The notes under the pieces were generated by a model that saw nothing but the letters and a program-made list of their open reading frames with translations, did not search any database and had not been told where the DNA came from. Both the position numbers and the translations under genes were made by a program. DNA of 8,077 nucleotides from Clostridiaceae bacterium. Lineage in GTDB: Bacteria > Bacillota > Clostridia > Saccharofermentanales > DTU023. Position 1 is the first letter of the stretch; each line of letters opens with the position of its first letter. Positions 1 to 5,685 of the stretch are shown in pieces. The stretch covers positions 1 to 8,077 of the forward strand of contig JAAYEX010000048.1 of assembly GCA_012728535.1 (NCBI GenBank), given 5' to 3'.

Positions 1-282
1 ATGCAGCAGACTCCACCAATGCAGCAGCCAATGCACCAGGCTCCGCCGATGCAACAACCGATGCATCAGGCTCCGCCCATGCAGCAGCCGATGCAGCAGG
101 CTCCGCCGGTACAACAGCAGATGCCGCCGCAAGTTCAGCAGCAACAGTACAGAGCTCCTCTGCCACCGGTTCAGCCTCCACAGCAGGAGTATCAGCAGCC
201 ACAGCAAGAGCATTATCAGCCTCAGGCTGAGCAAGTCAGTGAACCGATTGACAGACCGGATCACTATCCGGAAAATGAATAG
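1..282 (+). CDS. C-terminal end of a Gln/Pro/Met-rich repeat protein (5' partial)
   Basis: The reading frame is open from the first base to a TAG stop at 280-282. The ATG at position 1 is probably an internal Met of the repeat, because no ribosome binding site can be seen and the repeat is already under way. The visible 93 residues are low complexity: three consecutive ten-residue units (MQQPMHQAPP, twice, then MQQPMQQAPP) preceded by a partial unit. A Gln/Pro/Tyr/Glu-rich stretch follows, and the protein ends in an acidic tail (EPIDRPDHYPENE). Such tails are usually disordered and often follow a folded or membrane domain, which here would lie left of the window. No function can be assigned. 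It is the only plus-strand gene at this end and converges on the ABC transporter operon. Confidence 0.75.
   Translation: MQQTPPMQQPMHQAPPMQQPMHQAPPMQQPMQQAPPVQQQMPPQVQQQQYRAPLPPVQPPQQEYQQPQQEHYQPQAEQVSEPIDRPDHYPENE
19..108 (+). repeat. Three in-frame 30-bp tandem repeats
   Basis: The units are 19-48, 49-78 and 79-108, each starting ATGCARCARCC and ending CTCCGCC plus one base. They are preceded by a related partial unit at 1-18 and followed by a diverged one from 109. Differences between units are mostly synonymous (for example CAG/CAA and CCA/CCG), except His to Gln in unit three. This points to selection on the peptide MQQPM[H/Q]QAPP rather than very recent slippage. Confidence 0.85.
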
Positions 283-314
283 AAAAGAACAGCTAACTCC
301 CCGGGGAATTAGCT
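281..314 (-). terminator. Terminator hairpin for the ABC transporter operon (minus strand)
   Basis: A 24-base near-perfect palindrome at 291-314 (AGCTAACTCC / GGGGAATTAGCT halves around CCGG). The only imperfect pair is A-C if read on the plus strand but a G-U wobble on the minus strand. On the minus strand it is followed by a T-rich tail (GTTCTTTTCT, 290-281). Both facts favour action on minus-strand transcripts, downstream of the ATPase gene. The hairpin begins only 8 bases after the stop codon of the convergent plus-strand gene. Confidence 0.6.
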
Positions 315-346
315 TCAGCAGGAAAAAACTGTAAATAAGTAAACTT

Positions 347-384
347 AAGGGAGCTGCTTCGATCAAGGAAGCGGCTCCCTTTTA
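347..384 (+). terminator. Rho-independent terminator for the plus-strand repeat-protein gene
   Basis: A 14-bp stem, AAGGGAGCTGCTTC (347-360) with GAAGCGGCTCCCTT (368-381), a 7-base loop (GATCAAG), and a short T run at 380-383. The one non-Watson-Crick pair is U-G on the plus strand but A-C on the minus strand, so it folds better in plus-strand RNA. It may still act weakly on the convergent transcript. Confidence 0.75.
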
Positions 385-413
385 ATAAGGATTTGAATTC
401 TAATATGTTAGCT

Positions 414-1244
414 TCACATGGCTTTTACTTTGGATAGAAATTCCCTGGTTCTGGAATTCCGGGGATTGCTGAATAGGAGCTCCGGGCTGCTGTCTTCAGC
501 AATCCTGCCGTCATCCATAAACAAAACCCGGCTTGCGACTTCTTTGGCAAAGCCCATCTCATGGGTGACAATTAGCATGGTCATGCCTTCATCGGCAAGA
601 GATTTTATAAGATCCAGAACTTCGCCGACCATTTCCGGATCCAAAGACGAAGTCGGCTCATCAAATAAGATAACTTTCGGATTCATGGCCAAAGCCCGGA
701 TAATAGCTATCCTCTGCTTTTGGCCTCCGGATAAGGTAGAAGGGTAGACATCCTTTTTATCTTCAAGGCCTATTCTTTTCAGGAGTTTAATGGACTGAGC
801 CTGAACCTCATCCTTGATTTTGCTTACTGTTGTTACAAGCTCGATAAGATCTTTCTTATCTTTACGGAAGATGTTTCCCGCTTTTAGAAATAAGTTCCGA
901 CGCTTGGTTTTTCTCAGCTTGCTCAATCTGACGTGCAGGGGGGCCATCATGATGTTTTCCAGAACAGTCTTGTTATTGAATAGATTAAACTGCTGAAAAA
1001 CCATACCCATCCTTTGCCGGTGCAGGTCCAGCTTTGTATGTTGCTCAGTCAGGTTAATTCCTTCAAAAACTATGGACCCGCTGCTGGCTTCCTCCATGAA
1101 GTTCAGGCAGCGCAGCAAGGTGCTCTTGCCGCTACCGGAAGGTCCGATTATTGCGATTTTCTCGCCTTTCTCAACAGTAAAAGATATGTCTTGCAGTACC
1201 TTAAGGTCGCCGTAGTTCTTGTTAAGATTGATGACTTCTATCAC
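414..1244 (-). CDS. Polar amino-acid ABC importer, ATP-binding subunit
   Basis: Cytoplasmic ATPase that powers the importer encoded by the two genes upstream. All nucleotide-binding motifs of the GlnQ/HisP/ArtP-type family are intact: Walker [10 protein letters not shown] (residues 34-42), Q-loop FQQFNL (83-88), signature LSGGQKQR (171-178), Walker B VILFDEP (191-197), D-loop SSLDPE (199-204) and switch His228 (IVTHEM). At 276 residues it is longer than the usual 240-250. The excess is a Lys/Arg-rich segment at about residues 106-147, between the APLHV motif and the helix ending in KRIGL. The start is GTG at 1244-1242, preceded by AGGAG (1260-1256) at 11 bases. It overlaps the permease gene by 23 bases, so translation is probably coupled. 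Substrate is not determined by this subunit. Confidence 0.95.
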   Translation of the reverse strand: MIEVINLNKNYGDLKVLQDISFTVEKGEKIAIIGPSGSGKSTLLRCLNFMEEASSGSIVFEGINLTEQHTKLDLHRQRMGMVFQQFNLFNNKTVLENIMMAPLHVRLSKLRKTKRRNLFLKAGNIFRKDKKDLIELVTTVSKIKDEVQAQSIKLLKRIGLEDKKDVYPSTLSGGQKQRIAIIRALAMNPKVILFDEPTSSLDPEMVGEVLDLIKSLADEGMTMLIVTHEMGFAKEVASRVLFMDDGRIAEDSSPELLFSNPRNSRTREFLSKVKAM

Positions 1245-1938
1245 TTTTTCTCAGACTCCTTTCCATGGCCTTGATCAGGCTTGAAATTATCAGGACCAGG
1301 ACTATGTAGATCAGGGCCATAAAGAGGTAGGGGATCATGAATTCATAGTTATTGGTGCCGATGTAATTGAAGGCTACATACAAATCAATTGCTCCGACAA
1401 AGCTGACAACTGAAGTCTCTTTGATCAGTGAAATAAATTCATTGCCGATGGTCGGGAGGATATTTTTTATCGCCTGCGGTACGACAACCTTGCCCATAGA
1501 TACCCCGTAGCCCAGACCAAGCGCTCTGCTGGCTTCCATCTGACCCGGGTCTACAGATAAAATTCCGCCTCTCATTATCTCGGACACATAGGCACCGCTG
1601 TTTAATCCGAAAACCAATATACAGAAATTCAACGAAGACATATTGACTTGCAGGAGGGGGAGAACGACATAATAGGTGACCAGCAGCTGAACTACGATAG
1701 GGGTACCCCGAAATAAACCGACATAAAAATTGCAGAATCCCTTCAGGAATCTGCTCAGTCTGCTTTTGGCGGGATGTACCAGGGTAGCTGCAATGGCTGT
1801 GCCGATAACGATCCCGATGATTAAGCCGAAAACGGCAATCAACATGGTGTTTTTAAGCCCTTCGAGTACTCTGGCATATCCATTATGTGCATAAAAAGCC
1901 TGCCAAAACTTCTCAAACTTAATGCCGAAATTATCCAT
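1222..1938 (-). CDS. Polar amino-acid ABC importer, membrane permease subunit
   Basis: Integral membrane subunit of the HisM/GlnP/ArtQ type, 238 residues, of normal length for the family. Hydrophobic segments lie at about 31-53, 80-97, 102-118 and 202-224, with a further moderately hydrophobic stretch near 170-190. The family motif [10 protein letters not shown] is at 77-86. The cytoplasmic coupling (EAA) motif runs from E135 (EASRALGLG) to the I-LPTIGNEF segment near 160-168; it docks on the ATPase. The start ATG at 1938-1936 has a good ribosome binding site, AAGGAG (1949-1944), 5 bases upstream. Only one permease gene is present, so the channel is probably a homodimer. The gene follows the binding-protein gene after an intergenic hairpin and overlaps the start of the ATPase gene. 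Confidence 0.95.
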   Translation of the reverse strand: MDNFGIKFEKFWQAFYAHNGYARVLEGLKNTMLIAVFGLIIGIVIGTAIAATLVHPAKSRLSRFLKGFCNFYVGLFRGTPIVVQLLVTYYVVLPLLQVNMSSLNFCILVFGLNSGAYVSEIMRGGILSVDPGQMEASRALGLGYGVSMGKVVVPQAIKNILPTIGNEFISLIKETSVVSFVGAIDLYVAFNYIGTNNYEFMIPYLFMALIYIVLVLIISSLIKAMERSLRKSDRSHQS

Positions 1939-1960
1939 TATTGCTCCTTAGGCTTTTCTT

Positions 1961-1995
1961 AAAAAATCCCCGTTCATGTTATGATACGGGGATTT
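1961..1995 (-). terminator. Intra-operon attenuator/terminator between binding protein and permease
   Basis: On the minus strand AAATCCCCG (1995-1987) and CGGGGATTT (1972-1964) form a 9-bp stem around a 14-base loop, and the second arm runs into a six-T stretch (1966-1961). It lies between the binding-protein stop (2018) and the permease ribosome binding site. A partial terminator here would give more binding protein than membrane components, a common arrangement in ABC importer operons. I see no obvious new promoter between it and the permease start, so read-through is needed. Confidence 0.65.
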
Positions 1996-2017
1996 GATAA
2001 CACACTCTCAGTAAATT

Positions 2018-2887
2018 TTAACCGAGCTTATTGATGGATTCAACAATAAATAAGGCCGGTGCTTCGTCGATGACAACGTACTTAATGTTTCCGTTGATCA
2101 TATCCTGGACTGCCAGTGAACCGGCTTTGTAGCCGACTGTCTCAACTGCATAGCCGTCAAAGCCCCAATCTTCATCACCCTCCAGATAGAACTGGCCGGT
2201 TGTGCCGGTTTGAACGCCTATCTTGGTAGAGGAGTCAAGCCCGCTCAGTATCTCTTCAACATCGCTGACGCTATTACATTTATCAAAGGAGGAATCGTTT
2301 GCCATTACGATCAGTTTCTGTGAAGCGTCGTAATATTTTTCAGAAAAATTGACAGATTCCTTTCTGGCCTCAGTTATGGTCAATCCTGCCATTGCGATGT
2401 CAGCTTTTCCCTGACCGACAGAAAGAACGACAGCATCAAAATCCATGTTATGAATGACAAGTTCCTTGCCCAGATGCTCAGCCAGAAGCGCAGCAATCTC
2501 CAGATCAATGCCATAATAACTGTCACCCAGCATGTATTCGAATGGCTCAAAACTTGCGTTGGTCGCAACAATCAGCTGGTCCTTGGACGAGTCTAGCTCA
2601 GCACTTACTACTGCAGTCGGTGAACCGTCTGCAAAATATTTGTCAAAAATCTCATCAAGAGTACCGTCTGAACCGATTTGCTTGATAAAGTCATTTACTT
2701 TTTTAAGTAACTCCGGCTGATTTTTATCAACACCGAAGGCGTACTCTTCTTCTGTCAGGGAAATCCCGATCAGCTTCACTTTGGATTTACCGGTCTCTCC
2801 ATCACCGGAACCGCCGCAACTTGTCAAGACTAATCCCAAAATCAGGATTGCGATCATAATCAGGACTGATATTTTTTTGTTTTTCAT
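2018..2887 (-). CDS. Amino-acid-binding lipoprotein of an ABC importer, circularly permuted SBP_bac_3 fold
   Basis: Extracellular lipid-anchored receptor for the importer, 289 residues. The signal peptide ends in lipobox LTSC (Cys24), followed by a Gly/Ser spacer. The domain order is unusual. Residues about 36-86 (KVKLIGISLTEEEYAFGV, then PELLKKVNDFI and DGTLDEIFDKYF) match the segment that normally closes family 3 solute-binding proteins. After a linker (87-103), the normal beginning of the family follows (DQLIVATNASFEPFEYM, 103-119; YGIDLEIAALLAEHLG, 125-140). Next come the DFDAVVLSVGQGKADIAMAGLTIT stretch (149-172), R175, IGVQTGTTGQFY (223-234) and VVIDEAPALF (271-280), and the protein ends at 289, just where the moved segment would begin. 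R175 and D274, at the positions that usually hold the ligand's carboxylate and amino groups, are kept, so an amino-acid ligand is likely. The ATG (2887-2885) has GAGG 7 bases upstream. The identity of the ligand is not certain; the operator suggests arginine. Confidence 0.92.
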   Translation of the reverse strand: MKNKKISVLIMIAILILGLVLTSCGGSGDGETGKSKVKLIGISLTEEEYAFGVDKNQPELLKKVNDFIKQIGSDGTLDEIFDKYFADGSPTAVVSAELDSSKDQLIVATNASFEPFEYMLGDSYYGIDLEIAALLAEHLGKELVIHNMDFDAVVLSVGQGKADIAMAGLTITEARKESVNFSEKYYDASQKLIVMANDSSFDKCNSVSDVEEILSGLDSSTKIGVQTGTTGQFYLEGDEDWGFDGYAVETVGYKAGSLAVQDMINGNIKYVVIDEAPALFIVESINKLG

Positions 2888-2923
2888 CTTCCAACCTCGG
2901 ATTCAAATGTTTTATTTCCAATG

Positions 2924-2961
2924 CATGAATAATTAGCAAAGAACATGAATAAATATAAAGT
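2924..2961 (-). promoter_or_regulatory. Candidate tandem ARG boxes (ArgR/AhrC operator)
   Basis: The 9-base sequence CATGAATAA occurs twice, at 2924-2932 and 2944-2952, exactly 20 bases apart. From memory, the Bacillus ARG box consensus is CATGAATAAAAATKCAAK; the 18-base windows 2924-2941 and 2944-2961 match it at about 13 and 14 positions, with the first nine bases identical in both. The two 18-base boxes would be 2 bases apart, close to the usual spacing of paired ARG boxes on the same face of the helix. The second overlaps the -10 element and the predicted transcription start, a repressing position. The second halves are degenerate, so this is a proposal. Confidence 0.5.
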
Positions 2962-2980
2962 TCGCAAAGCTTAATGTCAA
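2952..2980 (-). promoter_or_regulatory. Sigma-A promoter of the ABC importer operon
   Basis: On the minus strand, a consensus -35 TTGACA (2980-2975), a 17-base spacer, and -10 TATATT (2957-2952), one base from consensus. Transcription should start near 2945, leaving a leader of about 58 nucleotides before the binding-protein ATG, too short for most riboswitches. It lies just downstream of the protease-gene terminator, so the importer has its own transcription unit. Confidence 0.85.
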
Positions 2981-3020
2981 GCTACTAAAGTCAAAAAAGG
3001 TGAAAATATCATAATTGAAT

Positions 3021-3071
3021 AAAAAAGAGGCCTGACCTCACTTGTTTTTAGTCCAAGTTTAAAGGCCAGGC
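3021..3071 (-). terminator. Rho-independent terminator after the clostripain-family gene
   Basis: On the minus strand GCCTGGCCT (3071-3063) pairs with AGGTCAGGC (3038-3030), with one G-U wobble, and an inner ACTTG/CAAGT stem extends the hairpin. A CTCTTTTTTATT tail follows (3029-3018). The wobble is an A-C mismatch on the other strand, so orientation is clear. It separates the protease gene from the importer operon. Confidence 0.85.
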
Positions 3072-3102
3072 ACTAATAGTTAGATCTTTTTCAGAGCAGA
3101 TA

Positions 3103-5598
3103 CTAGTCTACGGTCGGGGTCCAGTAGTGGGCACCGTAAATATCCGTAATACGGTAAGTCATCAGGAATTGTGAATTATTCAGCGGAGCATTGCCGATGA
3201 TCCAGTCCCCGCTGGCAATCATACGTTCGCCCAGATAAAAGCTATCCGAATACTCTCCGTCATAACTATAAAAGTCACATAAGAAATCTATTCTGTCGCC
3301 TTCAACAATATCGATCAGGCCTTTCATCACGGTCGGAGACAAGTCCTGGTAGTCGACCTGGGCTCCGGCAACATAGCCGTAAGGATTGGCGTCGTCAAAG
3401 CGCAGTATGATATTTACCCGCTGGCCATTGAGGGAAGCCGGGACATAACCCGTGATAATAACTTCATCATCGAGTATCTCCTGGCTGATAAAGTAATAGC
3501 TGACGATCTGACCGTTAAGCGAAAGCCAGCTTTCGTCATACTCCATAATCAGATTGCCATCATCGTCCCAGTCAAAAACGTTATCCAGACCCAGGTCGAT
3601 ATAACCTTCACCATCATCGATAAAAACGTTAAGCTCCAGCATCCGCACGAGTTCCCACTGGTCTTCGCTGAGGGCCAGCACACGCTGTCCGGCTTTATTC
3701 TTGGAAAGCTGCAGATTGTATAAACCACCGGAGTATTCGGCGAAGTACTCTACGTTGTTCTCGAGCAGCTCTTCATTGATCCAGCTGTTATCCGGATCCC
3801 GGGTCACAATTTGCCTGTTGCCGGAACCCAGAAAGGCCCCGATCAGATCTGTAACCAGTGAAGAGGAGCTGCCGGTTGAAGAGCCGGAGCCCATGTCCAC
3901 CCCGAAGAGGGAACCGAAGAGGGATCCTGATGAGTCTCCCGTCAGATTGCCGAGTGGATTGGAGCTGCCGCCGGCAGCTACTGCACCACCGGCACTCATG
4001 CTGGCGAAGTTGCGGATACATTCACTGTAGGATTCGTCCATGCCGATTTTTTCATAAGTATTAATAGCAGTGCTGACATGAGCGAGTGTTGTATAGGGGA
4101 AGTAAATTGAGATTCCGTTAGCATGGGTTACATTTGTTGAATTGCGGTTGTACTTGATACTGCTGCGCAGGACTTTGGCCAGTTCCCGAGCTTCATCGGT
4201 GGCCAGATTATCAGCAAAGTGGATCAGGTCGATCTGATTGATTTTTTGCTGGGTGGAAAAGTCCTTGCTTCTGCTGCGGGCGTCTGCTACATGATTGTAG
4301 TTGTCGGTAGCAATCAACTCACTTGTCCCCTCTGAAAAGCGGGTAAAGGTATCAGGCAGGGTCCCGGCCAGCTCTGCCAGGTCTATCAGTGAGAGAGTTG
4401 CAGGGGTGCTTAAACCTTCCTGCTGAACCTTTGAAACATAGGAATCAATAATGTTCTTGCCGATCTCAACAGTTGAAACACCCGTATTGTTAGCCAACTC
4501 AGTCAGCCAGCTTGTGTAATACCAGCCGATACCCGGTTCTACAGCCTCGGAAGCAATCAAATAATCAGCATATTTTTCCGCCACGAGGGCAGTTTCCAGT
4601 GAGCCCATCAGACAGGCATCAAAACCGATAAAATCAAAATCACAGCCGGCCAGCCTAAGTGCTTGATCGATCTCGTCCAGGGTCATGCTGTCTCTGGGGT
4701 AGTGCTCGTCAAGTCCGAAGCCGCTGATTGAACCGCCGCCATGATCCCACAAGATGAGTGCATAGCGGTCAGCCGGAAACTCATCCTTGCAGAAGCGGAC
4801 AAAATCAGCCAGGGTTGCCGGCTCCACCATTGATTTTCTGCCCATATTTCTGTCGAGAGCCCGCAAGCCGCCGTTAACAACCTGATATCTCTGATTGCCC
4901 TGGGAACTGACAATACTGTTTTTCCATTGCTTGGCGCCGCCGGTTTCTACGATCAGGTTAATATTGTTGCCCAAATCGGCTCTGGCCATCTCCTGAAGAT
5001 CGTTTGAGGCAAGTCCTGACCTGGATTCCAGATCCGAGCCGCACATATAAACCATAATGGTGAAAGTCTCTTCGCCGGTCCCGGCAAACCGGGTTTTCTT
5101 TTCACGGGCTAAAGGTGAAACTGAATAATCCGGCTCATGTGCCCTGTATGCCAATGCGGAAGAAGGGGCAGCTGCGGGCGAACCTGAAAAGCCCGAGAAT
5201 AGTTCCGTATACTCATTTGATCCGCCAGAGCTTCCACCATTGGCAGGTGGCAGCGGGTCATCTCCTCCGGAGCAAAATTGCAGGAAAAGCATTACAGCAG
5301 CAATGATCAAAACAAAAACAATAATGCGGGAAAGGCAGCCCCTGCCTTTTGTGCCTCCACTGCTGCCGCCCGTGCCCCGGCCAAGGAAAAAACCCAGCAG
5401 CAGCCACAGACAGCCTCCACCGGAAGACCCGCCTGAACTTCTTTGCGGTGATGGCGACCCGCCAAAGGATGGGCCTGATCCAGTCGGTCTGCCACCTGAA
5501 CCGACGGGTCCCGTTCCCAGCCCACTGCCACGCCGGCGGGCGTTGCCGCCACCACTGACAGTTCTTTTTTGACGACCCGTAGGCCTGTTTCTATTCAT
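3103..5598 (-). CDS. Membrane-anchored clostripain-family (C11) cysteine peptidase
   Basis: 831 residues. The first 90 are rich in Gly, Ser, Arg and Pro, with a short hydrophobic patch (63-73). A transmembrane helix follows at about 91-108, then a low-complexity linker (111-150). The C11 catalytic domain spans about 178-535, starting FTIMVYMCGSDLES. The catalytic dyad is intact: His286 in LWDHGGG and Cys329 in GFDACLMG. Asp327, two residues before the Cys, is where clostripain and PmC11 have the acidic residue that selects Arg or Lys at P1. Arg302, 16 residues after the His, is placed where family members are cut during autoactivation. A Ser/Gly linker (about 532-595) leads to a beta-rich C-terminal domain of about 230 residues, typical of larger clostripain-like proteins and of unknown role. 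No classical signal peptide is seen; the basic N-terminus suggests an N-in, catalytic-domain-out anchor. The ATG (5598-5596) has GAGG 7 bases upstream. Confidence 0.93.
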   Translation of the reverse strand: MNRNRPTGRQKRTVSGGGNARRRGSGLGTGPVGSGGRPTGSGPSFGGSPSPQRSSGGSSGGGCLWLLLGFFLGRGTGGSSGGTKGRGCLSRIIVFVLIIAAVMLFLQFCSGGDDPLPPANGGSSGGSNEYTELFSGFSGSPAAAPSSALAYRAHEPDYSVSPLAREKKTRFAGTGEETFTIMVYMCGSDLESRSGLASNDLQEMARADLGNNINLIVETGGAKQWKNSIVSSQGNQRYQVVNGGLRALDRNMGRKSMVEPATLADFVRFCKDEFPADRYALILWDHGGGSISGFGLDEHYPRDSMTLDEIDQALRLAGCDFDFIGFDACLMGSLETALVAEKYADYLIASEAVEPGIGWYYTSWLTELANNTGVSTVEIGKNIIDSYVSKVQQEGLSTPATLSLIDLAELAGTLPDTFTRFSEGTSELIATDNYNHVADARSRSKDFSTQQKINQIDLIHFADNLATDEARELAKVLRSSIKYNRNSTNVTHANGISIYFPYTTLAHVSTAINTYEKIGMDESYSECIRNFASMSAGGAVAAGGSSNPLGNLTGDSSGSLFGSLFGVDMGSGSSTGSSSSLVTDLIGAFLGSGNRQIVTRDPDNSWINEELLENNVEYFAEYSGGLYNLQLSKNKAGQRVLALSEDQWELVRMLELNVFIDDGEGYIDLGLDNVFDWDDDGNLIMEYDESWLSLNGQIVSYYFISQEILDDEVIITGYVPASLNGQRVNIILRFDDANPYGYVAGAQVDYQDLSPTVMKGLIDIVEGDRIDFLCDFYSYDGEYSDSFYLGERMIASGDWIIGNAPLNNSQFLMTYRITDIYGAHYWTPTVD

Positions 5599-5645
5599 AG
5601 ATTAACCTCGCAATTCCGATTCAAAATGAACATTCTTGATTAATT

Positions 5646-5664
5646 TTAGCTTATTGGCAGCTAA
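5646..5664 (-). other. Weak hairpin between cyclase and protease genes
   Basis: TTAGCT (5646-5651) and AGCTAA (5659-5664) form a 6-bp stem with a 7-base loop, 22 bases downstream of the cyclase stop. The minus-strand tail (AATTAATC) is AT-rich but has no clear T run, so it is at best a weak terminator or a processing site. The 87-base gap holds no convincing promoter: TAAAAT is a possible -10 but lacks a good -35. Cotranscription of cyclase and protease is therefore possible. Confidence 0.3.
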
Positions 5665-5685
5665 TTGAAGACCCGTTACCCTGCT

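Noticed and set aside
1..108. 30-bp repeats that might suggest a CRISPR array
   Set aside because: The units are contiguous without spacers, lie in frame and differ mostly at third codon positions, so they are protein-coding tandem repeats.
291..314. Near-perfect palindrome as a restriction-like or regulator operator site
   Set aside because: Its position just beyond two convergent genes and the T-rich tail on the minus strand fit a terminator better.
814..1274. Plus-strand open frames opposite the ATPase gene
   Set aside because: The minus strand here codes for all ABC ATPase motifs in order; the plus-strand products resemble nothing known and have no initiation signals.
2018..2887. Binding-protein gene as a truncated pseudogene with a missing C-terminus
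   Set aside because: The missing C-terminal segment is present in the same frame at the N-terminus, the frame is intact, and the promoter, lipobox and ribosome binding site are all sound.
2888..2945. Riboswitch in the leader of the importer operon
   Set aside because: The predicted leader is about 58 nucleotides with no conserved aptamer-like pairing or terminator; direct repeats at the promoter explain the region better.
3701..4064. Plus- and minus-strand open frames inside the protease gene at its Ser/Gly linker
   Set aside because: They are other-frame readings of GC-rich low-complexity coding sequence, lack ribosome binding sites, and encode no recognisable domain.
5115..5572. Pro-rich plus-strand open frames opposite the protease N-terminus
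   Set aside because: The Pro-rich product is simply the antisense of Gly-rich codons; the minus-strand frame has a start, a good binding site and a continuous catalytic domain.
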